DNA of 64,000 bases, from positions 1 through 64,000 of the forward strand of contig CAVKYE010000006.1 in assembly GCA_963660615.1 (NCBI GenBank). Reading direction: 5' to 3'. The notes under the pieces were generated by a model. That model made no database searches, was not told the origin of the DNA, and worked only from the letters and a program-made list of their open reading frames with translations. Of this stretch, positions 1-9,293 are shown in pieces. The position numbers were made by a program, and so were the translations under genes. Source of the stretch: Coprosoma sp963660615 (GTDB lineage: Bacteria > Bacillota_I > Bacilli_A > RF39 > UBA660). How positions within the stretch are numbered: the first letter of the stretch is position 1; the number at the start of each line of letters is the position of its first letter.

Positions 1-33
1 ACCTCCATTCTAAAAGAGGACTTCTCATCCTCT
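1..33 (-). promoter_or_regulatory. RBS and leader hairpin of a gene beyond the left edge
   Basis: Read on the minus strand, a strong Shine-Dalgarno (GGAGGT) occupies the last bases of the window, so a gene must start just outside it. Ahead of it AGAGGA and TCCTCT can pair around a 7-nt loop (15-33), followed by only four T residues. This could be a leader stem or a weak attenuator. The gene itself cannot be identified. Confidence 0.5.
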
Positions 34-40
34 CTATATA

Positions 41-80
41 TATGGTACGATAAAACTTTCGCATTTCCTTTTTTTTAAAG
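41..80 (-). promoter_or_regulatory. Conserved promoter-like element, copy A
   Basis: On the minus strand this reads AAGGAAAT, 13 nt, then CGTACCATA, inside TTTTATCGTACCATA. The same element with identical spacing occurs at 22283-22323 and 39421-39459. Similarity to the 22-kb copy continues upstream to about 135 (AAAATACTTT, TTGTTTTTTT and a GGG tract). AAGGAAAT resembles the -35 of sigma-H-type promoters, while the -10 region is not canonical. It would drive the gene beyond position 1. Confidence 0.6.
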
Positions 81-137
81 TTAAAAAAACAATAAAGTAT
101 TTTAATAAGAAATAAACTCCCAAAATATCATTTTAAA

Positions 138-167
138 CAAAAAAGAAACCCAAATTTAGGTTTCATA
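138..167 (-). terminator. Terminator after nifJ
   Basis: Minus strand: GAAACC, a 7-nt loop, GGGTTTC and then six T residues, just after the nifJ stop. It ends the rlmN-to-nifJ operon. Confidence 0.75.
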
Positions 168-170
168 AAA

Positions 171-3100
171 TCATTCAGATAAACTTTTATAATACTCAAA
201 TCTTTTAATGGCATCTTCCTTATTAGCCAAAAGTAACCTAGAAGCTCTTTCTTCATCCATACTCTTAAGAGAACTAAAACGTCTTTGTTTAGCTAAAAAT
301 TCATCATACAAATCAAAATCAGGATTTTTACTATCTAAAGTAAACTTTTTTCCATCATATCTAAACGTTGGAAAATAGCCACACTTTGAAGCCAAAGCCT
401 CCATACTAACACTTCCAGACATCCCACATGAAATACCATGCGCAATACAAGGAGTATAAGCAATAATAATAGCTGGTCCATCATGCATATCAGCTTCCTT
501 AAAAGCCTTAATAACCTGCATCATATTAGCACCCAAACTAACCTGAGCCACATAAGTATTAGGATAGCACATACAAATACGGGCTAAATCCTTCTTACTA
601 TTTTCCTTACCAGAAAACGCAAACTCAGCCTTCGCCCCAATTGGCGTCGACTTAGAAGCCTGACCTCCTGTATTAGAATAAACTTGACTATCTAAAACCA
701 AAATTTTGATATTCTTACCACTTGATAGTACCTGATCAATACCACCAAAGCCAATATCATAAGCCCAGCCATCACCACCAACAGCCCAGACTCTAGGCTT
801 AACAATATAATTTTTAAACTCCAAAAGAAATGGATGCTTATCATAATCAATATTATCAAAAACCTTCTTAGTAGCATCAAAATCATTCGGATTAGAAAGC
901 CATAAATCAAAAAGTTCGTCTTTATTATTTTTCATATAATTATATATTTGTTCTTTCGCATACTCATAAGCACTCATAATTCCAAAACCATATTCCGCAT
1001 TATCCTCAAATAAACTATTAGCCCATGAAATACTATAAGGATTATTAGGCAAACTAGCACCATAAATAGAAGAACATCCAGTCGCATTCGCAATCATCAA
1101 ATTTTCACCAAAAAGTTGAGTAAGTAACTTAATATAAGCCGTCTCACCACATCCTGCACAAGCTCCATGAAAAGCAAACTTCGGTTTCACAAACTGACTA
1201 CCCTTAATCGTATATTTAGGCATAATATCCTTAGAAGAAACATTCTTATCCAAATAATTAAATTCAAAATCATTAGTCTCCTTCGAAAAAACCAAAGCCT
1301 TACTATCCTTCTTACCAGGGCACACATTAACACATACCCCGCAGCCCGTACAATTTGAAGAAGAAATCGCAACAGTATAATAATATCCATTTTTACCCAA
1401 AAGAGGCACACATTTATTCTTAATACTATCTGGAGCCTTCAAATACTCATCCTCATCCAAAACAAAAGGCCTAATAACCCCATGTGGACAAGCAAGCGAG
1501 CACATACCACACTGTATACAATTTGAAGAAATCCATTTAGGAATAACCTCACTAATTCCATGAGAAGAAGTAGTCATATGCTTAAAAGTACCATCTTCAA
1601 GTCCCTTAAAATCAGACACTTTAAGTTCATTACCTCTTCTTCCAGCAATCATCTCATATAAATTATGAAAATCACTACTAAAAGTCTCACCATAATTATC
1701 AAGTTTAACCTCATAAAGCAAATTAGGTGCTTCCAAAATAGCCTTTTTATTAGCTAAAACAACCCCACTACCTTTAGAAGAAAACTTCGTTTCAATATAA
1801 TCACTCAAATATTCTATCGCCTTAGAATAATCAAGTACACCCACATACTTTAAAATAACACCTTCCATAATCATACTAATCTTATTGCCTAAATTATACT
1901 TACGAGCTAAAGAATAAGCATTAATCACATACACCTTAACACTTTTCTCATTAAGAATACGAGCATAAGGCTTAAGCATATTCTTAACCTCATCCTCACT
2001 CAAAGACGTATTAATAATCAAAATTCCTCCAGTTAAAATATTACTAACAGGATCAAACTCCTCAAAATAAGTATCCTTAGTCACCACCACCAGCCAAGGA
2101 TTTCTAACACAATAAGGACTTCTTATTTTATTAGAAGAAAACCTCAAATGACTAATAGTAACTCCACCAGACTTCTTAGAATCATACTCAAAATATCCTT
2201 GAACATAAGCATCACTGTGATCACCCGTCATCTGCGTTAAAATCTTAGAAGCACTAACCATACCATCACTACCATATCCATAAATAAGTAGTTCCTTAGA
2301 ATCATTAATATAAATATCATCATAACTAAGACTCAAATTAGTAACATCATCACAAATACCAACAGTAAAAACCTCATTAAAAGTATCCAGACTATCATAA
2401 ATAGCCTTTATCATAGATGGCGTTGTATCCTTACCAGATAAACCATACCTACCATGAGAAATAAAAATATCCTTATCCTTTAAAGCTGAAGATACATCCA
2501 AATACAAAGGCTCACCATTACTACCAGGTTCCTTAGTCCTATCAAGAACTGCTACCTTAGAAACCGTACTAGGCAAAACATCAAGCAAACACTTATTACT
2601 AAAAGGCCTATACAAATGAACCTCAATAAGACCTAAATCCCCACCAAGATAATCAATAGTCTGCTTAATCGTCTCACAAACAGATCCCATAGCCACAATA
2701 ACCTTACTAGCCAAAGGCGAACCATAATAATTAAAAGGTTTATAATCAGTACCAGCAAGCTTATTAACTTCATTCATATAAAAACAAACATTATCTAAAA
2801 CCTTATCATAAAACTTATTTCTAGACTCCATCATCTGAAAATAAATATCACCATTTTGATTAGTACCACGAGTAACTGGTTCAAAAATATTTAAAGCCTT
2901 ATTTCTAAAAGCCAAAACCTCATCCTTAGGAATAAACTTTCTAATCTCATCTTCCTCCAAAACATCAATTTTATTAATCTCATGACTAGTCCTAAAACCA
3001 TCAAAAAAATGCAAAAAAGGAAGCGAAGACTTAATCGAAGCCAAATGACTTATAAGTCCCAAATAATAAGCATCCTGCACACTAGAAGAAGCCATCATAC

Positions 3101-3509
3101 AAAAACCCGTTCCTCTAGTCGCATAAATATCCTGATGATCTCCAAAAATGGAAAGTGCATGCGTCGCCAAAGAACGCGCAGCCACATGCATCGTAAAAGG
3201 AAGACACTCACCAGCAATCTTATACATATTAGGAATCATCAAAAGTAGTCCCTGACTTGCCGTATAAGTACTAGATAAAATGCCCGCTTGCAAAGCTCCA
3301 TGAGCCATACCAATAGCTCCCGCCTCACTTTGCATCTCCGTTACCTTAGCCGGATAACCAAAAATATTTTTGCGTCCCAAAGCACTCCACTTATCCACAT
3401 GCTCTGCCATCGAACTAGAAGGCGTAATTGGATATATACTAGCCATCTCCGTAAACATATAAGAAGCCATCGCACAAGCTTCATTTCCATCAACAGTAAC
3501 TTTTTTCAT
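171..3509 (-). CDS. nifJ: Pyruvate:ferredoxin (flavodoxin) oxidoreductase
   Basis: Single-chain PFOR of 1112 aa that decarboxylates pyruvate to acetyl-CoA and CO2 and reduces ferredoxin or flavodoxin in the cytosol. The N-terminus has the family's YPITPSSSMAE thiamine/pyruvate-domain signature. Two [4Fe-4S] motifs lie near residues 663 (CIQCGMCSLACP) and 721 (CTGCGVCVNVCP). The TPP-binding part follows with ACAGCGETAY near 783 and GDGWAYDIGFGG near 911. Length is slightly below the usual 1170 or so. A clean AGGAGGG precedes the ATG. The gene starts 8 nt after the rpe-pilin fusion and is last in the operon. It indicates fermentative, anaerobic pyruvate metabolism. Confidence 0.97.
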   Translation of the reverse strand: MKKVTVDGNEACAMASYMFTEMASIYPITPSSSMAEHVDKWSALGRKNIFGYPAKVTEMQSEAGAIGMAHGALQAGILSSTYTASQGLLLMIPNMYKIAGECLPFTMHVAARSLATHALSIFGDHQDIYATRGTGFCMMASSSVQDAYYLGLISHLASIKSSLPFLHFFDGFRTSHEINKIDVLEEDEIRKFIPKDEVLAFRNKALNIFEPVTRGTNQNGDIYFQMMESRNKFYDKVLDNVCFYMNEVNKLAGTDYKPFNYYGSPLASKVIVAMGSVCETIKQTIDYLGGDLGLIEVHLYRPFSNKCLLDVLPSTVSKVAVLDRTKEPGSNGEPLYLDVSSALKDKDIFISHGRYGLSGKDTTPSMIKAIYDSLDTFNEVFTVGICDDVTNLSLSYDDIYINDSKELLIYGYGSDGMVSASKILTQMTGDHSDAYVQGYFEYDSKKSGGVTISHLRFSSNKIRSPYCVRNPWLVVVTKDTYFEEFDPVSNILTGGILIINTSLSEDEVKNMLKPYARILNEKSVKVYVINAYSLARKYNLGNKISMIMEGVILKYVGVLDYSKAIEYLSDYIETKFSSKGSGVVLANKKAILEAPNLLYEVKLDNYGETFSSDFHNLYEMIAGRRGNELKVSDFKGLEDGTFKHMTTSSHGISEVIPKWISSNCIQCGMCSLACPHGVIRPFVLDEDEYLKAPDSIKNKCVPLLGKNGYYYTVAISSSNCTGCGVCVNVCPGKKDSKALVFSKETNDFEFNYLDKNVSSKDIMPKYTIKGSQFVKPKFAFHGACAGCGETAYIKLLTQLFGENLMIANATGCSSIYGASLPNNPYSISWANSLFEDNAEYGFGIMSAYEYAKEQIYNYMKNNKDELFDLWLSNPNDFDATKKVFDNIDYDKHPFLLEFKNYIVKPRVWAVGGDGWAYDIGFGGIDQVLSSGKNIKILVLDSQVYSNTGGQASKSTPIGAKAEFAFSGKENSKKDLARICMCYPNTYVAQVSLGANMMQVIKAFKEADMHDGPAIIIAYTPCIAHGISCGMSGSVSMEALASKCGYFPTFRYDGKKFTLDSKNPDFDLYDEFLAKQRRFSSLKSMDEERASRLLLANKEDAIKRFEYYKSLSE

Positions 3510-3517
3510 AAACCCTC

Positions 3518-4510
3518 CTATTTACATTCCTCATCATCACTTAAACCTGTAACTTCATAAGTATATCCCGCAGGCTCTTCACTTAAAGTAACCAAAACCT
3601 TAACGGAACTACCATAAACCTTATTAGTCATAGGATTTTTAAGACCATCTTCAATATACCCATTAGACTCCAAGTTACTTAACAAAACACTATCAGTACC
3701 ATTAAGACTACTAGGAAGCAAAAGCGGATTATCAACATAATAAGCCTTCGCACCATCAATAATATTACCTTCCTGCGTTTCACAAGTTGTTATACGTCCT
3801 TTTCTAATATTATTATCAATAGCAATCATCACAACCACCGCAATAATACTCAAAATAACAATAACACCCATAAGTTCAGCCAAAGTAAAACCATTACCTC
3901 TAAGCTTATCAATTTGACCCTTAAAATCATCACTATCAGTAATAAAAGAACCTGATACCACCATATCAACTTTCCTAACCAAATTTATCGTCTTATCATT
4001 AATGCCACCATCAACTTCAATAATAAAATCAAAACCTTTTTTTCTTCTAATTTCAAGCAAATAGTCAATTCTATCAGTAACATCAATAAAACTTTGACCA
4101 CCCGCACCAGGCATAACCGACATAACTAAAACCAAATCAACTTGGTCTAAATAAGGCAAAATAAGCGAAATATCCGTATTAGGATTAATTGCAAGACCTG
4201 CCTTAATACCTTTACTTTTAATATAACCAATAATAGAAACCACATCAGGTGTAGCCTCAACATGAAAAGTAATATAATCAGGTTTAAGCCTACTATATAA
4301 ATCTACATACTTTTTCACATCATAAACCATCAAATGAATATCCTTAGGCCCATTCACACAAATATCCTTCATCAAAGAAAAAGGAATAGTCTTATTAGAA
4401 ACAAATAATCCATCCATAACATCATAATGCATATAATCAGTATATTTTTCTAACTCCTCTACCCTTTTTTTATCACCTTGAATCTTCAAAAACGAAGCAG
4501 ATATCTTCAT
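3518..4510 (-). CDS. rpe: Ribulose-phosphate 3-epimerase fused to a type IV prepilin-like domain
   Basis: Residues 1-204 are a full ribulose-5-phosphate 3-epimerase barrel (pentose phosphate pathway). Metal and catalytic positions are visible: HYDVMDG (H28, D30), IHLMV (H59), H83, MPGAGGQSF (133-141) and EVDGGIND (D167). Immediately after the last barrel helix (IDKLR) the same frame enters GNG/FTLAELMGVIVIL, a prepilin-peptidase site with Glu at +5 and a hydrophobic helix. A pilin-type C-terminus to residue 330 resembles the separate pseudopilin at 19604-19969. Normal Rpe is about 215 aa, so the extra 123 residues are a real in-frame addition with no stop or restart between them. The gene sits in the conserved prpC-prkC-rsgA-rpe order. 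Expected Rpe activity is inferred; the fate of the fusion is unknown. Confidence 0.9.
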   Translation of the reverse strand: MKISASFLKIQGDKKRVEELEKYTDYMHYDVMDGLFVSNKTIPFSLMKDICVNGPKDIHLMVYDVKKYVDLYSRLKPDYITFHVEATPDVVSIIGYIKSKGIKAGLAINPNTDISLILPYLDQVDLVLVMSVMPGAGGQSFIDVTDRIDYLLEIRRKKGFDFIIEVDGGINDKTINLVRKVDMVVSGSFITDSDDFKGQIDKLRGNGFTLAELMGVIVILSIIAVVVMIAIDNNIRKGRITTCETQEGNIIDGAKAYYVDNPLLLPSSLNGTDSVLLSNLESNGYIEDGLKNPMTNKVYGSSVKVLVTLSEEPAGYTYEVTGLSDDEECK

Positions 4511-4515
4511 TCATA

Positions 4516-5364
4516 TCACCCCTTATTAATAAAGTTTAAATAATTATTATATCGACTAAGCAAAATAGTTTTATTATCAACCTTTTCCTTAACCGCACAT
4601 CCATCTTCCTTAAAATGCATACAATCTCTATACTTACACATACCCCTATACAAATTAAACTCCTCAAAATTATCCCTAATATCACCTTTACTCATATCAG
4701 TAAAACTAAGAGCCGAAAAACCAGGAGTATCTGCAACAAGTCCTCCACAAACATCCAAAAGTTCCGTATGACGAGTTGTATGTTTTCCTCTATTTAAAGC
4801 AAGCGAAATTTCACCAGTTTTAATATTCAAATCACCATCTAAATTATTAAGCAAAGTACTTTTACCAGCACCACTTTGCCCGGTAAAAACACTTACCTTA
4901 TCCTTAAATAACTTCTTAATCTCATCTATCTCATCATTCAAATAAACCGGATAAAGCGTGCCATAATAATCATAAGACTTTTTAAAATCCTCTTTTTCAC
5001 CGTCACTAAGCAAATCATACTTAGTAAACACAATAACCGACTTTATATTATTATAACCAATAATGCAAAGAAGCTTATCAAGCAAATTAGAATCAAAATT
5101 AGGTTCTTTCAAAGACGTAATAATAATAGCTTGATCAATATTACATATCCTAGGTCTTTCAAGTTCATTCTTCCTTTTCAAAATATCCATAATATAATTA
5201 TTATCACTATCAAAAATAACCTCATCCCCAACAACAGGAGACATAGAAAGTTTCCTAAACTTCCCCCTAGCCTTACAAATAACATCTTTTCCTTCTTTAG
5301 TTCTAACCGTATAATCATTACTTATTTGCTTAACAATTTTTCCAAAAGACCTATTCACCCTCAT
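4516..5364 (-). CDS. rsgA: Ribosome small-subunit-dependent GTPase A
   Basis: Circularly permuted GTPase (about 282 aa) that acts late in 30S subunit maturation. Visible are an N-terminal OB-fold, G4 TKYDL, then G1 GQSGAGKST and G3 DTPGFS in permuted order. A C-terminal Cys/His zinc cluster (CKYRDCMH...C) follows. The ATG at 5364 is chosen because the protein then begins like the family (MRVNRSFGKIVK); an ATG at 5373 is also possible. The start overlaps the end of prkC, so translation is probably coupled. Synteny prkC-rsgA-rpe is as in Bacillus. Confidence 0.95.
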   Translation of the reverse strand: MRVNRSFGKIVKQISNDYTVRTKEGKDVICKARGKFRKLSMSPVVGDEVIFDSDNNYIMDILKRKNELERPRICNIDQAIIITSLKEPNFDSNLLDKLLCIIGYNNIKSVIVFTKYDLLSDGEKEDFKKSYDYYGTLYPVYLNDEIDEIKKLFKDKVSVFTGQSGAGKSTLLNNLDGDLNIKTGEISLALNRGKHTTRHTELLDVCGGLVADTPGFSALSFTDMSKGDIRDNFEEFNLYRGMCKYRDCMHFKEDGCAVKEKVDNKTILLSRYNNYLNFINKG

Positions 5365-7060
5365 TATCTCCATCAGAAGACTTTGAAGAATTATTAACAA
5401 CTGTTATTTTTAAACTATCGCCACTATTAACCTTAGTACCAACAGCCATATTTTGATAAATAATAGTTCCATCTTCCTTACTACTAAAAGCCTGCTCACT
5501 TACCTCTAAAGATAAACCATTCTTACTAGCGAAATTTTTAACATCCAAAAGACTATAACCAGAAGAAACAAAATCAGGATAAACAGTATACAATTTTGGA
5601 ATAACCAAAGTAATCTCATCACCCTTAGAAAGTTTCTCACCTGCTTTAACATCTTGACTTAAAACAACATTTTCCTTAGTATCACCATTATCAGCAACAT
5701 CTTGATTCTCAGTAGACACCTTAATGCCAAAAGCCTCTAACTTACCCTTAACTTCATAATAATTCTGACCAGTATAATCCTCAATCTTCATCTTTTTAGA
5801 ACCTTTAGAAACAATCAAAGTAATCTTCGTTCCAACCTTAATAGTTCTTCCAGCTTCAGGATCCGTTTCAATTACCTTACCACTTTTAACCTCATCACTA
5901 ACTTGTTTCTTAGTCTTCAAAGCAACCTCAAAACCTTCATCCTCTAAAGCTTTCTCCGCCTTAGAAACACTCATACCAGAAACATCAGGAACAAGTGCTG
6001 ATTTCTTAGAAGTTATACTAGGAAAAATAAGAAAAACAAACAAAAGAGCAGCCACTAAAAATATCGCAATAAAAGCAAAAATCTTTACCCATTTATTAAG
6101 TTTCTTATCCTTTTTAGTATCCTCTGCCTCCTTAGTACGCAAAGCCCTACTACCTTTAACCATATCGTCATCATCATTATCAGAAAAATTAGTTTCAGAA
6201 TACTCATAAACCACCTTGGGTTCAGAAATCCTTTTCTTATCCAAAACCGTTTCTAAATCCTCATGCATCGCCTGTGCAGACTCATACCTATTCTTAGGAT
6301 TTTTAGCGCAAGCCCTCAAAATAACATTAGAAACACTTTGTGGAATATCAGGATTATACTCACTCAAATCACTAATCGGATCTTTCATCTGTTTAATAGC
6401 CACCTCAACCGGACTATCACCCTTAAAAGGAACCTTCCCCGTAACAAGTTCATACATAAGTATACCAAGCGAATAAATATCACTTCGAGTCGTCACAGCA
6501 AGACCGTTAGCCTGTTCAGGTGGAAGATAATAAACCGTCCCCATCACACTATTAGTCTGCGTAAGCTCATTATTATTAAGTTGAGCTGCAATCCCAAAAT
6601 CCATCACCTTAACACGGCCATCTTCCAAAATAATAACATTTTGTGGTTTAATATCCCTATGAATAATATAACTTTCATGAGCCTTCATGATAGCCGAAGT
6701 AAGCTGAAGCATAATATCCACAACCTCAGGAAGCGTAAGCGCCCCACGCTTTTTAATAAGTTGTTTCAAAGTCCTACCTTCAACATACTCCATAACAATA
6801 AAATACTTGCCATTATCCTCGCCAACATCATAAACCTCAACAATATTAGGATGAGTAAGTGAACTTGCCGAAACCGCCTCCCTTTGAAATCTCCTTACAA
6901 ACTTCTCATCAGAAGCCAAATCGCCCCTAAGTATCTTAACTGCCACGTTACGATCTAAACAAGGATCATAAGCCAAATAAACATTAGCCATACCTCCTTC
7001 ACCAATCGAACGAATTATCTCATACCTATTATCTATTTTGTCCCCTTTACTAATCATCAT
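5351..7060 (-). CDS. prkC: PASTA-domain Ser/Thr protein kinase (PrkC/StkP family)
   Basis: Membrane Ser/Thr kinase of 569 aa that senses muropeptides or cell-wall state and phosphorylates division and growth proteins. The kinase domain spans about residues 10-275, with glycine loop GEGGMANVYLAY, catalytic HRDIKPQN and DFG. One membrane helix lies near 328-350. Three PASTA repeats follow (about 356-425, 426-493 and 494-560), exposed outside. The start overlaps the prpC stop, with AAGGAGG upstream. It pairs with the phosphatase PrpC next door. Three PASTA repeats is the usual B. subtilis number. Confidence 0.96.
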   Translation of the reverse strand: MMISKGDKIDNRYEIIRSIGEGGMANVYLAYDPCLDRNVAVKILRGDLASDEKFVRRFQREAVSASSLTHPNIVEVYDVGEDNGKYFIVMEYVEGRTLKQLIKKRGALTLPEVVDIMLQLTSAIMKAHESYIIHRDIKPQNVIILEDGRVKVMDFGIAAQLNNNELTQTNSVMGTVYYLPPEQANGLAVTTRSDIYSLGILMYELVTGKVPFKGDSPVEVAIKQMKDPISDLSEYNPDIPQSVSNVILRACAKNPKNRYESAQAMHEDLETVLDKKRISEPKVVYEYSETNFSDNDDDDMVKGSRALRTKEAEDTKKDKKLNKWVKIFAFIAIFLVAALLFVFLIFPSITSKKSALVPDVSGMSVSKAEKALEDEGFEVALKTKKQVSDEVKSGKVIETDPEAGRTIKVGTKITLIVSKGSKKMKIEDYTGQNYYEVKGKLEAFGIKVSTENQDVADNGDTKENVVLSQDVKAGEKLSKGDEITLVIPKLYTVYPDFVSSGYSLLDVKNFASKNGLSLEVSEQAFSSKEDGTIIYQNMAVGTKVNSGDSLKITVVNNSSKSSDGDNEGE

Positions 7061-7791
7061 TTTACCTCCTTATTCAAATAAGCAACCGAAATATTATCAG
7101 TACCACCACGATTATTAGCCTTAAGTATAAGCTTTTGCAGTTTCTCATGAGTATCTAAATTACTATCCAAAACCCTTTCAATTTGATCAAAAGAAAGCAT
7201 ATTAGTAAGCCCATCACTACATAAAAATATTCCATCAACAACAGTTTCAATATCAAAAATATCCATCTCCACCGTCATATTAGCACCAAGCGCTCTCATA
7301 AGCACATTCTTACGTGGATGATCCTTAGCCTCCTCAGCCGTAAGTTCCCCAGACTTAACAAGCAAATTAACCAAAGTATGATCACTAGTTACCTTATATA
7401 ATTTTTTATCTTTAATAACAAAACCAGAAGAATCACCAATATTACCAAAAAGCAAGAAATCCTTAGTCAAAAGAGCCATAACAATAGTCGTTCCCATTCC
7501 ATTGCTCTCAGGATTTTCCTTAGTATACTTATAAAGAGAAACATTAGCTTCACTAACAATTTCCTTCAAAAACGAAATAGCATCTTCCTTATTACCAACC
7601 GTACTTGCATTCATAAACCTTGTTCCGACACTACTTATCGCAATAGAAGAAGCAATCTCACCACCTTTGTGACCTCCCATACCATCACAAACAACCATCA
7701 AAACCTCGCCAGAAGCATTCTTAACAATCGTCACACTATCCTCATTATGATCCCTTATCTTTCCTGGATCCGTTAAATATGAATATTCCAT
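7057..7791 (-). CDS. prpC: PP2C-family Ser/Thr protein phosphatase
   Basis: Cytosolic Mn/Mg-dependent phosphatase (244 aa) that reverses PrkC phosphorylation. PPM/PP2C motifs are all present: DPGKIRDHNEDS, CDGMGGHKGGE, GNIGDSS, LCSDGLTN and GGTDNIS. The stop overlaps the prkC start. The start is 3 nt downstream of the rlmN stop with AGGAGG ahead, so rlmN, prpC, prkC, rsgA and rpe are read as one transcript. Confidence 0.96.
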   Translation of the reverse strand: MEYSYLTDPGKIRDHNEDSVTIVKNASGEVLMVVCDGMGGHKGGEIASSIAISSVGTRFMNASTVGNKEDAISFLKEIVSEANVSLYKYTKENPESNGMGTTIVMALLTKDFLLFGNIGDSSGFVIKDKKLYKVTSDHTLVNLLVKSGELTAEEAKDHPRKNVLMRALGANMTVEMDIFDIETVVDGIFLCSDGLTNMLSFDQIERVLDSNLDTHEKLQKLILKANNRGGTDNISVAYLNKEVK

Positions 7792-7794
7792 AAT

Positions 7795-8814
7795 CTATTC
7801 CTCCTCATAATCACTTCTAAGTTGCCCGCAGGCACCACTAATTTCCGTTCCAAATTCTCTTCTAATCGTAACATTTATCTTATTTTTTTTCAAAACATCA
7901 TAAAAATCCAAAACCGTATCTGAAAGAGCTCTCTTAAACTCAAAATGACTAGTTTCATTATAAGGAATCAAATTAACATAAGCATTCATTCCTTTTAATA
8001 AACAAGCAAGTTCTAAAGCACATTTTTTACTATCATTTATATCTTTAAGCATAATATACTCAAAAGTAACCCTTCTATTAGTTAAAGAAATATACTCCCG
8101 TATAGCATCCATAACCTCATCTAACTTATAAACCTTATTTATCTTCATAAGTTTAGATCTTAATTCATCATTAGGTGCATGCAGAGAAACAGCCAAATTA
8201 ACCTGAAGATTTTCACGGGCAAACTCTTTTATCTTTGGCACAATACCACAAGTCGAAACCGTAATATGTCTAGCCCCAATATCAATCCCTTTGCCAGAAT
8301 TAATAATTCTAATAAACTTCATAACATTATCATAATTATCAAAAGGCTCACCAATTCCCATCAAAACAACATGAGATATCCTAATACCTAAATCCTTTTC
8401 AACCACTAAAAGCTGACTAACCATCTCCGAAGCAAGTAAATTTCTTTTCTTCTTTCTTCTACCGCTTTCACAAAAAGCACACCCCATATTACAACCAACC
8501 TGTGAAGAAACGCACAAACTATTACCATAATCATGAACCATTAAAACAGCCTCAACCCTAGAAGAATCAGAAAGTTCAAACAAATACTTATAAACCCCCT
8601 TACCTTCCTCTTTTCTAACAATCAAAGGCAAATCAAAAATAAAATCTTCCTTAAGTTTTAAAATAACATCCTTCTTCACATTACTCATCAAATCAAAACT
8701 ATCAACTCTTTTTTTATAAAGCCAATCATAAACCTGAATAGCCTTAAACTTCTTTTCATTAATACCTTCAAAATAAGATTCTAAATCTTCAATCGTTTGT
8801 CCATAAATTTCCAT
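7795..8814 (-). CDS. rlmN: Dual-specificity 23S rRNA A2503 / tRNA A37 C2-methyltransferase
   Basis: Radical-SAM methyltransferase of 339 aa that makes 2-methyladenosine at A2503 of 23S rRNA and in some tRNAs. It has the RlmN radical-SAM triad CNMGCAFC (CxxxCxxC), the GIGEPFDNYDN loop and the C-terminal FGTEISGACGQL segment with the methyl-carrying cysteine. Length is typical. It heads the rlmN-prpC-prkC-rsgA-rpe operon. An extended -10 (GGTATAAT) lies about 25 nt upstream with GGTGAAA as the ribosome site. Confidence 0.96.
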   Translation of the reverse strand: MEIYGQTIEDLESYFEGINEKKFKAIQVYDWLYKKRVDSFDLMSNVKKDVILKLKEDFIFDLPLIVRKEEGKGVYKYLFELSDSSRVEAVLMVHDYGNSLCVSSQVGCNMGCAFCESGRRKKKRNLLASEMVSQLLVVEKDLGIRISHVVLMGIGEPFDNYDNVMKFIRIINSGKGIDIGARHITVSTCGIVPKIKEFARENLQVNLAVSLHAPNDELRSKLMKINKVYKLDEVMDAIREYISLTNRRVTFEYIMLKDINDSKKCALELACLLKGMNAYVNLIPYNETSHFEFKRALSDTVLDFYDVLKKNKINVTIRREFGTEISGACGQLRSDYEEE

Positions 8815-9020
8815 ATTTTCACCTTTAATTAATTATACCAAAAAAATACAAAAAAAAATAGCCACAACTATTATATTTAATAATTTGTACCCATTTTAAA
8901 AAAAGAAAAAACACCTAATTCAATTATATTAACAAAGTTTTTCAATCAGTTAAACACTTTCACACAAAAATATTCATCATAACTCATATTATCTCCATTA
9001 AGCATCTTTTATCACAAAAT

Positions 9021-9239
9021 TTATCCTAAAAATTCCATAACAATACAAATAATAAAGAAAACAGCACCAAGAAAAGCAGTAAAACGAGTTACAAAAAGCT
9101 CACTACCTCTTTCTTTTCTATTAGCAAACAAGTCGTCATTACCGCCCATAATACTACTACTAGCAGTAGCTGCTTTATTACTTTGTAAAATTACAATCGC
9201 AATTAATAAAACTGAAATAATAATTAATAATACTTGCAT
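9021..9239 (-). CDS. secG: Preprotein translocase subunit SecG
   Basis: Membrane protein of 72 aa with two hydrophobic helices (about 2-20 and 52-70) flanking the SecG-type linker (QSNKAATASSSIMGGNDDLF). It is the accessory subunit of the SecYEG channel. AGGT precedes the ATG. The 206 bases between it and rlmN hold only promoter-like AT-rich sequence and no convincing gene. Confidence 0.92.
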   Translation of the reverse strand: MQVLLIIISVLLIAIVILQSNKAATASSSIMGGNDDLFANRKERGSELFVTRFTAFLGAVFFIICIVMEFLG

Positions 9240-9293
9240 AGTATACCTCCCAACATATCTAATTTACCACATCTAACCTAAAAAATCAATAGA

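Noticed and set aside
3870..3900. A separate start for the pilin part of the rpe fusion
   Set aside because: The only nearby ATG (within AGGTAATGG) is out of frame; a TTG within FTLAEL would remove the cleavage site.
8940..9020. Short frame after secG on the minus strand (MSYDEYFCVKVFN) with a GGAGA ahead
   Set aside because: Only 13-19 codons, no terminator, and nothing recognisable; more likely chance in AT-rich sequence.
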